DNA of 42,348 bases from Prevotellaceae bacterium UBA4301 (GTDB lineage Bacteria > Bacteroidota > Bacteroidia > Bacteroidales > Bacteroidaceae): positions 1 to 42,348 of the forward strand of contig DGUV01000090.1 in the NCBI GenBank assembly GCA_002395775.1, given 5' to 3'. Position numbers and translations under genes: made by a program. A model generated the notes under the pieces. That model ran no database searches and was not told the DNA's origin. It saw only the letters and a program-made list of their open reading frames with translations. Shown here in pieces: positions 1-7,391 of this stretch. How positions within the stretch are numbered: position 1 is the stretch's first letter; each line of letters starts with the position of its first letter.

Positions 1-1
1 C

Positions 2-229
2 TATCTCAACTCCATCGAGATGGGGGATGGCATCTATGGGGCCGAGGCCGTGAGCCAGCAGCATTTCGGCTATCCGGTCAACGAACTCACACGAGCCAAC
101 TGTGCGCTCATTGCTGCCACGCTGCCCAACCCTCTACGGTTCAGCAGCAAATCGCCCTCGTCCTACATGCTTCGCCGGCAGAGCTGGATTATGGGGCAGA
201 TGAGATACATTGAGAAAATGAGAAAATGA
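2..229 (+). CDS. mtgA: Monofunctional peptidoglycan glycosyltransferase, C-terminal part (5' truncated by window)
   Basis: The frame is open from base 2 and reads YLNSIEMGDGIYGAEAVSQQ, the hallmark stretch of GT51 peptidoglycan glycosyltransferases, followed by LPNPLRFSS and a short basic end. GT51 enzymes polymerise lipid II into glycan strands at the outer face of the inner membrane. No transpeptidase domain follows the GT51 part, so this is the monofunctional MtgA type rather than a bifunctional PBP. Only about 75 residues are present; the N-terminal membrane anchor and the catalytic glutamates lie outside the window. The last codons run into an octamer repeat (tgagaaaa) that also supplies the stop. 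The family assignment is firm. Confidence 0.85.
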   Translation, partial: YLNSIEMGDGIYGAEAVSQQHFGYPVNELTRANCALIAATLPNPLRFSSKSPSSYMLRRQSWIMGQMRYIEKMRK

Positions 230-330
230 GAAGTCTGCGATTAAGCGAGGGCAATGCCATGCTTGCATGAACATTGCCGAGCGGAAGCAGACTCGACCGA
301 AGGTCAAAATGAGAGAATGAGAAAATGAGG
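211..330 (+). repeat. Octamer tandem repeats (TGAGAAAA type) around the mtgA stop and the next start codon
   Basis: At 211-232 the unit tgagaaaa occurs about 2.7 times and covers the mtgA stop. At 308-330 the related unit aatgagag/aatgagaa recurs and contains the ATG of the next gene. The 75 bases between the two blocks are not repetitive. Confidence 0.6.
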
Positions 331-1176
331 TTTTTGGCACTAATTCTTCCGTTGTTCGTTCACGCACTGTTTGCCCAGAGCGACAGTGCCCTTGTCGTGA
401 ACCTATTGGAGAAGGGACGCACCGAAGCGACGGCCCCGCTCCATCTGTGGTATGCCCAACAACTTGTGGGCACACCCTATGTGGCACAGACGCTGGAGGT
501 GAACCCTACGGAACGGTTGGTGGTGAATGTGCGGCAACTGGATTGCACCACCTTTGTGGAGACCGCTCTGGCGCTGGCGCTGACACACCAACAGGGGAGC
601 ACGGCCTATCAGGACTATTGTCGCAATCTCACACGCATTCGCTATCGCAATGGACAGCTCTGCGGCTACGCCTCGCGCAACCACTACTTCACCCAGTGGA
701 TAGCGAGCAACCAGGCGCAGGGCATCGTCAGCGAACGCACCTTGCCCGAGGACATCAGCCAGGTGCAGGTGCTCGACCTTCACTACATGTCGCAACATCC
801 TCAGTCCTACCCCATGCTCAAGGACGACACCGAGGCCCAGCGCCTCATCCGCCAATACGAACGGGAGTGGGAGGGAAAGCGTGTGCGCTACATCCCTCGC
901 AGTCAGCTGAACAAGGGTCCGAAATCGGCACTTGGCGTGGTTCGGAATGGCGACATCCTGGCCATCGTCACCCGAAAGGACGGACTGGACACCTCGCACA
1001 TCGGATTTGCCCTCTGGGGCAAGGATGGCCGGTTGCACCTGCTCAATGCGAGCCAGATTCATCGCAAAGTGGTACTCGAACCCATGACGCTCTTCCAGTA
1101 CATGGGCAAACATCCCAGTCAATTGGGAGTCAGAGTGATTGGGGTAAGATGGGAAGATGTAAAATGTAAAATGTAA
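325..1176 (+). CDS. DUF1460 family NlpC/P60-like cysteine hydrolase, exported
   Basis: 283 residues. The N-terminus (MRFLALILPLFVHALFAQ) is a signal peptide, so the protein acts in the periplasm or beyond. The probable nucleophile is Cys74 in QLDCTTFVETALALAL, and the probable catalytic His is H225 in DTSHIGFAL, preceded by a GDILAIVT strand. This is the DUF1460 pattern; the family is described as N-acetylmuramoyl-L-alanine-amidase-like with an NlpC/P60 fold, so the likely substrate is peptidoglycan or a muropeptide. It lies just after mtgA, in keeping with a cell-wall role. The start is the ATG inside an octamer repeat, chosen because the signal peptide begins there. The last residues (KCKM) come from a heptamer repeat and are probably not functional. 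The exact bond cleaved cannot be read from the sequence. Confidence 0.82.
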   Translation: MRFLALILPLFVHALFAQSDSALVVNLLEKGRTEATAPLHLWYAQQLVGTPYVAQTLEVNPTERLVVNVRQLDCTTFVETALALALTHQQGSTAYQDYCRNLTRIRYRNGQLCGYASRNHYFTQWIASNQAQGIVSERTLPEDISQVQVLDLHYMSQHPQSYPMLKDDTEAQRLIRQYEREWEGKRVRYIPRSQLNKGPKSALGVVRNGDILAIVTRKDGLDTSHIGFALWGKDGRLHLLNASQIHRKVVLEPMTLFQYMGKHPSQLGVRVIGVRWEDVKCKM

Positions 1177-1185
1177 AATGTGAGA
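1158..1185 (+). repeat. Heptamer tandem repeat TGTAAAA x3
   Basis: Three perfect tgtaaaa units plus a degenerate fourth span the stop codon of the DUF1460 gene and reach the start region of the T9SS plug gene. Similar short-unit repeats recur in other intergenic gaps of this window. Confidence 0.7.
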
Positions 1186-1193
1186 TGGGGAAT

Positions 1194-2417
1194 ATGAGAG
1201 CTTTTGTGCTATCCCTTACATTGCTGCTTGCGACACCGGGATGGGCACAGCGAAATAGGACGCTAAGCAACGACTATCGCTCGCTGCAACTGAGTGTGGA
1301 CGGCAATGCGCTGGCGGCTCCCATCATGGAACTGGGACGCGGACAGCACATCACCATCGAGTTCGACGAAATGAGCCACGACTACCACCGTCTCATCTAT
1401 CACATCGACCACTGCAACGCCGACTGGACGGTGACCGACGGACTCTTTGAGAGCGACTTCCTGGCAGGCTTCAACGACCAGCCCATCGAGGACTACGAAA
1501 ACTCGTTCAACACCTCACAACTCTACACCCACTATCGGCTCTCCCTGCCCAATCCCGAGACGGGACTGCGCCTCTCGGGCAACTATCGCGTGACCATCTT
1601 TGACGAGGACAACCGCGAGCAGCCCCTCGTGCAAGCCGAGTTCATGGTGGCCGACCCCTCCATGAGCATCATAGCCCAGGTGAGCGGAAACACCGACATC
1701 GACTTCAACCAGCACCATCAACAGCTCAGCTACTCCGTCAGCTACGGCCCCAACCGAGTGGTGGACCCGCAACGCGAACTCCAGACCGTGGTCATGCAGA
1801 ACCGCAGGACGGACAACCGTGTTGTCAACCTCCGCCCCAACATCCAGAAGGCCACGGGCATCGAGTTCACCCACCAGCGCGACCTCATCTTTCCCGCTGG
1901 CAACGAGTTCCACAAATTCGAGATTCTCGACGAACAGAAGCCTGGCATGAATGTTGACAATATGCGCTGGTATGCACCCTACTACCATGCCACGCTCTAT
2001 GCCGACCGCCCAGCCCGCAATTATAGCTATGACGAGGACCAAAACGGAGCCTTCGTCATGCGCAACGACAACGACGACGAGTCCGATGCCACGGAGAGCG
2101 AATACCTGTGGGTCCACTTCCTCCTCTCTTGCGACCAGCCCTTGCCCGGAGGCGACGTCTATGTCCATGGATGGTGGGCCAACGGATTTCCCGACCCCCA
2201 GTGCCGTATGGAGTGGAACGCACAGACCCGACAATACGAGGCCGCTGTCTATCTCAAACAGGGCTACTACAATTATATGTATCTCCAGGAAAACGGCTCC
2301 TCGCCCGACGGCAATTTCTATGAAACCGAGAACGAATATATCATTCTCGTCTATCACCGTCCGCAGGGAGGCCGCTACGACAAACTTGTAGGTTACAGGG
2401 TGATGAAGACCCGTTAG
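1194..2417 (+). CDS. Type IX secretion system plug protein (DUF5103)
   Basis: About 407 residues from MRAFVLSLTLLL, the signal peptide; an in-frame ATG 9 bases upstream (1185) adds MGN and cannot be excluded. The mature part matches the DUF5103/T9SS plug family: NDYRSLQLSVDG, then HDYHRLIYHIDHCNADW, SLPNPETGLRLSGNYRVTIFD, and a C-terminal beta-rich half with YVHGWWANGFPDP. In Flavobacterium the homologous Plug blocks the periplasmic end of the giant SprA translocon in its resting state. Its presence implies a working T9SS, in agreement with the two T9SS cargo genes further on. A hairpin straddles its stop codon. It follows the DUF1460 gene closely and may be cotranscribed with it. Confidence 0.85.
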   Translation: MRAFVLSLTLLLATPGWAQRNRTLSNDYRSLQLSVDGNALAAPIMELGRGQHITIEFDEMSHDYHRLIYHIDHCNADWTVTDGLFESDFLAGFNDQPIEDYENSFNTSQLYTHYRLSLPNPETGLRLSGNYRVTIFDEDNREQPLVQAEFMVADPSMSIIAQVSGNTDIDFNQHHQQLSYSVSYGPNRVVDPQRELQTVVMQNRRTDNRVVNLRPNIQKATGIEFTHQRDLIFPAGNEFHKFEILDEQKPGMNVDNMRWYAPYYHATLYADRPARNYSYDEDQNGAFVMRNDNDDESDATESEYLWVHFLLSCDQPLPGGDVYVHGWWANGFPDPQCRMEWNAQTRQYEAAVYLKQGYYNYMYLQENGSSPDGNFYETENEYIILVYHRPQGGRYDKLVGYRVMKTR

Positions 2418-2424
2418 GTCTTCA
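2404..2424. terminator. Hairpin between convergent genes, probable bidirectional terminator
   Basis: TGAAGACC (2404-2411) and GGTCTTCA (2417-2424) form a perfect 8-bp stem that extends with GGTG/CACC-type pairs. It includes the stop codon of the plug gene and faces the end of the minus-strand PqqD-like gene. A strong U-run is lacking on either side, so termination efficiency is uncertain. Confidence 0.5.
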
Positions 2425-2435
2425 CCCCTCATTCT

Positions 2436-2702
2436 TTACTCCACCAGTCCTATTTCCTTCCATTGCGAAGCCAAAGCCCTGGCATCACGTAGGGCCGTCG
2501 CCTCGTCCACCTCATAGGTGCCGAGCAAAGTCTTTGCCATGTCTTCCACCTCAAAGTCACGGCCTTCCACCTCTCGCCACACCAGGGCGGCACTTTCGTT
2601 CAGACTGATGACTTTACTAAAATCGATGTTCTTGCGCCCCGTGGCCACAATCACACTTTCGCCACACACATCGCGCAATTCAAATCCTTCCTTTATCTTC
2701 AT
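2436..2702 (-). CDS. PqqD-like (RiPP recognition element-type) small protein
   Basis: 88 residues. The sequence KIKEGFELRDVCGESVIVATG, then NFSxVI-like FSKVISLNESAALVW and a helical tail ending in QWKEIGLVE, has the shape of PqqD: an N-terminal beta hairpin followed by a winged-helix bundle. PqqD-like domains bind leader peptides and present them to maturation enzymes. It is the last gene of a minus-strand run behind an S24/S26 peptidase and an HPr-kinase/PEPCK-like protein. No radical SAM enzyme, cyclase or obvious precursor peptide is next to it, so its peptide partner is unknown. The PqqD fold is confident; a RiPP role is inference from family and context. Confidence 0.8.
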   Translation of the reverse strand: MKIKEGFELRDVCGESVIVATGRKNIDFSKVISLNESAALVWREVEGRDFEVEDMAKTLLGTYEVDEATALRDARALASQWKEIGLVE

Positions 2703-2705
2703 CTT

Positions 2706-2765
2706 TCATTTACCATTTACCATCTCACATTTGCCATTTGACATTTGACATTTGCCATCTCACAC
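2706..2765. repeat. Short tandem repeat block (CATTTGNC / CATTTACC units)
   Basis: The plus strand reads as degenerate 7-8 bp units: catttacc twice, then catttgcc/catttgac several times, bounded by catctcac. The complement resembles the aaaatgt heptamers at 1158-1185, including the adjoining gtgagatgg. It fills the gap between the PqqD-like gene and the end of the peptidase gene. Confidence 0.6.
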
Positions 2766-3287
2766 CACCGCCTTATATATGAAAAGCAAATAGCGCCTCA
2801 CAGGCAGCAGTTTGCGCCACAACCGTATGTGACGCTTCAGCCCTGGGTCGCTGGCCAGCAAGGTGCGGCGGGGACGCAGATAGTGGGTGACTACGCCGGC
2901 CACATCCTCCTTCTCGCACACCTCCACTCCGCGCAGGTTTCCGTCGCCCATCAGCGTGAGAGTGTCTCCCTCGATGGCGATGATGCGATGTAGCACATAG
3001 TGCCCCCGGCGGATTTCAGCCAGCACGGCATCGCCCACCTCCAGCTCATCTGGGGCCTCAAGCACCACGCGGTCGCGCTCGTGTTCCAGGAACGGGCGCA
3101 TGGAATAGCCTTTCACCGAGATGGTGGCCGTGTGTCCCTCGCGAATCATGTCGCGCGCCAGTCCCAGCAGGATGTGGTTCGGAATCTCTTTCTTCGCTTC
3201 CGAGCCCATCACTCCATTGCGTCGTCTGTAATTCGTGCGCACGGGAGTCATCAGCCACCTCATTATCTTGCGGAGCAACTCCTTCAT
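2760..3287 (-). CDS. S24/S26 family peptidase (signal-peptidase-like)
   Basis: 175 residues. The motif ISVKGYSMRPFL puts the nucleophile at Ser62 (GxSMxP is typical of S24/S26 proteases), and GHYVLHRIIAIEGD puts a His at 100 where archaeal/ER-type signal peptidases use His instead of Lys. A third conserved block, LTLMGDGN, is also present. There is no clear N-terminal transmembrane helix, unlike LepB, so the protein may be soluble or peripherally attached. It starts 7 bases after the P-loop gene ends and is followed by the PqqD-like gene. In this context it could cleave a leader peptide. An alternative start at Met27 is possible. The substrate is unknown. Confidence 0.75.
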   Translation of the reverse strand: MKELLRKIMRWLMTPVRTNYRRRNGVMGSEAKKEIPNHILLGLARDMIREGHTATISVKGYSMRPFLEHERDRVVLEAPDELEVGDAVLAEIRRGHYVLHRIIAIEGDTLTLMGDGNLRGVEVCEKEDVAGVVTHYLRPRRTLLASDPGLKRHIRLWRKLLPVRRYLLFIYKAVV

Positions 3288-3294
3288 AATTTTT

Positions 3295-4215
3295 TCACTT
3301 CATCACTTTCTCTCCCGGAGCAACTGGGGCGACGTCCCTGACCGTCTCATAGCACAGCAAGGCAGCCTCGCCATTGGGCAGGCAGCCCAGTTCCCACACA
3401 CCCACACGGGCAATGAGGTCCGACAATGTGTCGCACACACCCAGATAGATGCGTCGGTCCCACTTCATGCTGCTTGCTGCAGGCAACAAGGTGGTGAGTG
3501 CCTCCACGGGTTTCAATCGGCGTATCTCGTTTTTCGGGCGTTGCTGTATGCGCACCATCGCGCCCACAGGGGCCTGAATATTCCTGTAGCAAGGGGTCTT
3601 TCCACTCCAAGGCGTACCATAGACGATGGCCTCGCCATCCACGATACGCACCACGGGGTTGTCGTCGTTCATGAGGTCACATCCGGGGATGTTCTTATAC
3701 CAGAGATAGGTGTGCGTGCTCTTGCCCGTACCGCTGGGGGCAGTCATCAGGTAGCCCCTTCCGTCCTTGCGGATGACGCTGGCATGCAACAGCACAGTTT
3801 TCCTCTCCGCCGTCGAGAAGGCATAGGCCATCATCATGGCATTGTTCAGGGCAAAGGCCCGATTGCTGTGGTCTTTGTCCAGCAAGGCCACGGTGCACTG
3901 CCCAAAGTTGGCATCGCTCACCAGCGTTCCGCACAGCACGCCTTGCGGGTTGCTGATTTCCACCATATAGCCGCCCTCGGCCAGTTGGTAAACGCCATAA
4001 TTGTTGCCCGATCCGTCGAATTGTCCCACTTCATCACGCTCACCATCATAGCGATGGCTGTCGTCCACCGTCACCGTACACACGGGGCACTCCCCCTCTT
4101 GCGGGGTCTCCACCTTAAAGGGACGAAACGACGGGATCAGTCTCTCGTCGTTCCACTCATCGGCATACCGAGTCTCTATCAAATGTCCGCCTACGCGGTA
4201 AAAATCGTTTCTCAA
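3295..4215 (-). CDS. HPr kinase / PEP carboxykinase-like P-loop protein
   Basis: 306 residues. A P-loop APSGTGKST lies at 159-167, preceded by LLHAS (142-146) and followed by the acidic pair NDD at 183-185 and TPWSGK at 201-206. This order is that of the HPr kinase/PEPCK-like family, which includes lasso-peptide kinases and other non-HPr kinases. The N-terminal 130 residues are a divergent beta-rich region. It forms an operon with the S24/S26 peptidase and PqqD-like gene, a combination suggesting phosphorylation of a peptide or peptide-linked substrate rather than carbohydrate control by HPr. The length fits those homologues rather than true HPrK. The fold is clear; the substrate is inference. 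Confidence 0.7.
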   Translation of the reverse strand: MRNDFYRVGGHLIETRYADEWNDERLIPSFRPFKVETPQEGECPVCTVTVDDSHRYDGERDEVGQFDGSGNNYGVYQLAEGGYMVEISNPQGVLCGTLVSDANFGQCTVALLDKDHSNRAFALNNAMMMAYAFSTAERKTVLLHASVIRKDGRGYLMTAPSGTGKSTHTYLWYKNIPGCDLMNDDNPVVRIVDGEAIVYGTPWSGKTPCYRNIQAPVGAMVRIQQRPKNEIRRLKPVEALTTLLPAASSMKWDRRIYLGVCDTLSDLIARVGVWELGCLPNGEAALLCYETVRDVAPVAPGEKVMK

Positions 4216-4244
4216 ACTCTATAATTTTCAAATTCCTCACTTCC

Positions 4245-4676
4245 TCACTTCTTCACATCCTCACTCGTCGGTTCCTCCCACACTTCGGCCTGAAACTGGA
4301 ATTCGTCCTCTCCCAGGAAGGTGAGCACACCGGCATGGTCGTCGCGATACCGCTTAGTCATCTTCTCATAGCGTTTCTCGGCCTTGGCGCGAGTCTTTTC
4401 GTAATAGATGGCGCAGGTCATGTTGTTCATCTCTCGCTTGCTCAGCAGATAGTTGTTGAGTTGCAGGGAGTAGAGCGAACGGTCGGCCAGGAACCCATTA
4501 GGCAAGGCAAAGGCCTCCACCTTCTGCACGTCGGTAATCACCACCACAGAGTCGGCCATGCCCACGGCAAAGCCAAACATATAGACAGTCTGACGCTTGG
4601 TCTTCACGCTCTCGCCCACGGCAAAAGTCACGGCCACCATCAGCGCCAGGGCCATCAAGGTCATGCGTTTCATCAT
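4245..4676 (-). CDS. Small exported protein of unknown function
   Basis: 143 residues with a signal peptide (MTLMALALMVAVTFAVGES) and no clear lipobox. The mature part contains QTVYMFGFAVGMADSVVVITDVQKV and a charged helical stretch KTRAKAEKRYEKMTKRYRD, ending in an acidic tail. Its ATG overlaps the sigma factor stop codon (ATGATG/TGA), so it is translationally coupled to rpoD. I do not recognise a characterised family. Its place between rpoD and the kinase-peptidase-PqqD genes means it could be a substrate or partner of that module, but nothing in the sequence proves it. The stop codon lies in a TCACTTCC-type octamer repeat (about 4222-4258). Confidence 0.7.
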   Translation of the reverse strand: MMKRMTLMALALMVAVTFAVGESVKTKRQTVYMFGFAVGMADSVVVITDVQKVEAFALPNGFLADRSLYSLQLNNYLLSKREMNNMTCAIYYEKTRAKAEKRYEKMTKRYRDDHAGVLTFLGEDEFQFQAEVWEEPTSEDVKK

Positions 4677-5533
4677 CCCAGATACGATTTCAGGAGTTTA
4701 TTCTTCGAGTTCTGACGCAGCCGGCGTATGGCCTTCTCCTTAATCTGACGCACACGTTCGCGGGTCAGGTTAAATTCGTCACCAATCTCCTCCAGCGTCA
4801 TTTCCTGCCGTCCGATGCCGAAGAACATCTGTATGATGGCCTTCTCGCGCTCGGTCAACGTGTCCAGCGCACGGTCTATCTCTCGCGACAGACTTTCGTT
4901 CACCAGTGTTCGGTCGGCCATAGGACTGTCGTCGTTCACCAGCACGTCCAGCAGCGAGTTGTCCTCGCCCTCCACGAAGGGGGCATCCACCGAGATGTGC
5001 CTTCCGCTCACCTTCAGTGTGTCGCTGATCTTGTCAACGGGAATGTCCAGTTCCTCGGCCAGTTCGTCAGGACTGGGGCGGCGCTCATTCTCCTGCTCAA
5101 ACTTGCTGTAGGCCTTGCTGATTTTGTTCAGTGAACCCACCTGGTTCAGCGGCAGCCTCACGATGCGGCTCTGTTCGGCCAGGGCCTGCAGAATGCTTTG
5201 CCGAATCCACCACACGGCATAGGAAATGAACTTGAAGCCTCGCGTCTCGTCAAACTTCTCTGCGGCCTTGATAAGCCCCAGGTTGCCTTCGTTGATGAGG
5301 TCGGGCAACGACAATCCTTGGTTCTGATACTGCTTGGCCACACTCACCACGAATCTCAGGTTGGCCTTCGTCAGTTTCTCCAGTGCAGCACGGTCGCCCT
5401 TGCGTATGCGCTGAGCCAGTTCCACTTCCTCTTCCACCACTATCAGGTCTTCGCGGCCAATTTCCTGCAGGTACTTGTCCAGCGAGGCACTCTCGCGGTT
5501 AGTGATGCTCTTGGTTATTTTCAGCTGTTTCAT
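4673..5533 (-). CDS. rpoD: RNA polymerase primary sigma factor (RpoD/SigA type)
   Basis: 286 residues from MKQLKITKS. Region 1.2 (SLDKYLQEIGREDLI), region 2 (NLRFVVSVAKQY, GNLGLIKAAEKFDETRGFKFISYAVWWIRQSI), region 3 and region 4 with its helix-turn-helix (TLEEIGDEFNLTRERVRQIKEKAIRRLR) are all present. The long acidic region 1.1 of E. coli sigma-70 is missing, as is normal for Bacteroidota primary sigmas. A longer frame reaches a Met at 5560, but a consensus promoter has its -7 box at 5558-5565, so the start at 5533 is right. Bacteroidota sigma-A recognises the TTTG/TAnnTTTG promoters seen in this window. It leads a minus-strand operon with the small exported protein. Confidence 0.93.
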   Translation of the reverse strand: MKQLKITKSITNRESASLDKYLQEIGREDLIVVEEEVELAQRIRKGDRAALEKLTKANLRFVVSVAKQYQNQGLSLPDLINEGNLGLIKAAEKFDETRGFKFISYAVWWIRQSILQALAEQSRIVRLPLNQVGSLNKISKAYSKFEQENERRPSPDELAEELDIPVDKISDTLKVSGRHISVDAPFVEGEDNSLLDVLVNDDSPMADRTLVNESLSREIDRALDTLTEREKAIIQMFFGIGRQEMTLEEIGDEFNLTRERVRQIKEKAIRRLRQNSKNKLLKSYLG

Positions 5534-5557
5534 TCCAGTAAGTGCATAATACGGGTG

Positions 5558-5589
5558 CAAAAATACAAAATAATCCCGAAAGCGTCAAA
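5558..5589 (-). promoter_or_regulatory. Bacteroidota-type promoter of the rpoD operon
   Basis: On the minus strand a -33 TTTG (5586-5589) is followed by exactly 20 bases and a -7 TATTTTTG (5558-5565), matching TTTG-N19/20-TAnnTTTG. Transcription would begin near 5551, about 18 bases before the rpoD start codon. Confidence 0.8.
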
Positions 5590-5629
5590 ATCTTTCCTAA
5601 TTTTTTGATTACCCGCCCCTGGCGAAAGA

Positions 5630-5666
5630 AAAAAGGGCGCCCGCAACCCCCACGGGTCACAGGCGC
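5630..5666 (-). terminator. Rho-independent terminator of htrA
   Basis: Read on the minus strand, a 13-bp stem (5654-5666 with 5637-5649, three G-U pairs) with a short loop is followed by CCTTTTTTC. It stands downstream of the protease gene and upstream of the rpoD promoter. Confidence 0.75.
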
Positions 5667-5688
5667 TCTCTATCCATCCCCCCTCTCT

Positions 5689-5707
5689 CCCTCTCCTTGG
5701 GAGAGGG
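5689..5707. repeat. CCCTCTCC-TTGG-GAGAGGG palindrome
   Basis: A 7-bp perfect inverted repeat in a pyrimidine-rich strip (5676-5720) immediately after the htrA stop. It is distinct from the terminator further downstream. Sequences of this CCCTCTCC/GAGAGGG kind occur as interspersed repeats in many bacteria, so this may be a mobile REP-like element. Confidence 0.45.
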
Positions 5708-5724
5708 CCGGGGTGAGGTCTTCC

Positions 5725-7224
5725 TTATTCATTCAGGTCCACCACGATGCTCTGCTTCCTTCCGCTCGGCTTCACGGCCTTAATCCACAGCGCCCGGTCG
5801 CTCGACTGGTTAGCCTCCTTCACGGCCTCCTCCCAGTCCTCCAGGGTCTGCATCTTGCGGTCGTTCACCTCCAGCAGGATGGTACCCTTCGTCGTTCCGG
5901 CGTCCATCATCTTGCCGCGGCGGATGTTGTTCACCGTCAGACCATAGCTCAGGCCCAGGCTCTGCTTCTCCTCGTCGCTGGCAGCACGCAGGCTCACGCC
6001 CAGCTGGTCCATGTCAACCTCTTCCATCACCTTCGTCGTACCCTGCGAGTTGCGCAGCGTCACGCTGGTGTTCTTCGTCTTTTTGTTGCGCAGATAGGTG
6101 ATGTTCACCTTGTCGCCCGGCTTGTGCTGGGCTATCTGCTCCTGCAGCTGCGACATCTTCGTCACCTCGCGGCCGTCGATGCTCGTCACCACGTCGCCCT
6201 GTTCCAGGCCTGCCTCCTCGGCAGCACTTCCGTCGCTCACCTTCACGATGTACACGCCCTTCGTCGTACCCAGGTCAGGCGTCTCACCCTTCTCCTTCTG
6301 CACGTCGATGTAGGTGTCCACGTCCTGTCCCTGCACGCCCAGGATGGCGCGCTGCACGGTGCCGTACACCTTCAGGTCGGCCACCACCTTGTTCATAATC
6401 GTGGTGGGGATGGCAAATCCGTATCCGGCGTACGAACCCGTCTGGCTGTATATCATCGAGTTGATGCCCACCAGTTCGCCCTGTTCGTTCACCAGCGCAC
6501 CGCCCGAGTTACCGGCATTGATGGCAGCATCCGTCTGGATGAAGCTCTCCACGCCGTTGGCACCCAGCGAACGGGCCTTCGCACTCACGATACCCGCCGT
6601 CACGGTGCTGCTCAGGTTGAAGGGGTTACCCACGGCCAGTACCCACTGGCCCAGCTTCAAGGCGTCCGAGTTGCCAATCTTGATGGCAGGCAGCCCCTTG
6701 GCATCAATCTTCACCAGAGCCAGGTCCGTAGTCTCATCGGTACCGATGATGCGGCCCTTAAACTCGCGTCCGTCGTTCAGTTTCACCATGATGGCATCAG
6801 CCTGACCCACCACGTGGTTGTTCGTCACGATGTATCCGTCCTGCGAGATGATGACGCCCGAACCCGCACCCTTGCGGTCCGGCTGCTTATACTCGCGTTG
6901 CTGGGGCTGACGTCCGCGACCGCCAAAGCCGAAGAAGTCACCGAAGAAGTCCTCAAACGGGTCTATGGTCTGCACCCGCTGCGTCTTACCCTCAATAGTC
7001 ACCGAGATGTACACCACACTGTTCACTGCCGATTCCGCAGCCGTCGTCAGGTCCACGTAAGCCGCAGGGGCAGCAGGAGCAGCCTGAGCCATAGCCGCGG
7101 GGGCCTGCCCAGCCTCAGGTTCGGGCACGGGAGCCCCCTTCTGGTTCACCACTGATGCCGTCACCACACTTGTGCCCAACACAAGTGCCACGGCACCCAT
7201 CCAAGTCTTTGTTGTCTTTTTCAT
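5725..7224 (-). CDS. htrA: HtrA/Deg family periplasmic serine protease
   Basis: 499 residues. A signal peptide or anchor (MKKTTKTWMGAVALVLGTSV) is followed by an Ala/Pro-rich linker, then a trypsin-like domain with the triad H137 (TNNHVV), D167 (TTDLALVKID) and S240 (GNSGGAL). Two PDZ domains follow: the first around 300-390 (GVYIVKVSDGSAAEEAGLEQGDVVTSIDG) and a weaker one at the C-terminus (GTILLEVNDRKMQTLEDW). An Asp/Phe/Gly-rich loop (EDFFGDFFGFGG, 91-102) precedes the triad, as in DegP/DegQ. It degrades or refolds damaged envelope proteins. It stands alone, with its own promoter and terminator. Confidence 0.92.
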   Translation of the reverse strand: MKKTTKTWMGAVALVLGTSVVTASVVNQKGAPVPEPEAGQAPAAMAQAAPAAPAAYVDLTTAAESAVNSVVYISVTIEGKTQRVQTIDPFEDFFGDFFGFGGRGRQPQQREYKQPDRKGAGSGVIISQDGYIVTNNHVVGQADAIMVKLNDGREFKGRIIGTDETTDLALVKIDAKGLPAIKIGNSDALKLGQWVLAVGNPFNLSSTVTAGIVSAKARSLGANGVESFIQTDAAINAGNSGGALVNEQGELVGINSMIYSQTGSYAGYGFAIPTTIMNKVVADLKVYGTVQRAILGVQGQDVDTYIDVQKEKGETPDLGTTKGVYIVKVSDGSAAEEAGLEQGDVVTSIDGREVTKMSQLQEQIAQHKPGDKVNITYLRNKKTKNTSVTLRNSQGTTKVMEEVDMDQLGVSLRAASDEEKQSLGLSYGLTVNNIRRGKMMDAGTTKGTILLEVNDRKMQTLEDWEEAVKEANQSSDRALWIKAVKPSGRKQSIVVDLNE

Positions 7225-7304
7225 AATTCCAAATTTACTATTTTAAGATTTCACAATTACGTAATCCGACTCTTTTGCGATTAAACTGTTCAATTTTCTT
7301 GACA

Positions 7305-7312
7305 CAAAGTTA
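7305..7312 (-). promoter_or_regulatory. Probable htrA promoter, -7 element
   Basis: The minus strand reads TAACTTTG, matching TAnnTTTG. Candidate -33 TTG triplets lie 17 and 22 bases upstream, so the spacing is not ideal. The implied leader is about 75 bases. Confidence 0.5.
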
Positions 7313-7391
7313 ATGCAAAAGTTTCATAGCAAGTCAACTTGTCAGCCGATTTTAAAAGTATTTAAGTCAACCATGACAACTTTTCACATTC

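Noticed and set aside
1185..1193. Upstream ATG as start of the T9SS plug gene
   Set aside because: Not impossible, but the ATG at 1194 begins a cleaner signal peptide; the earlier one arises from the flanking repeat.
5542..7155. 537-residue plus-strand frame opposite htrA
   Set aside because: His/Leu/Arg-rich antisense shadow of a well-supported protease, crossing its terminator.
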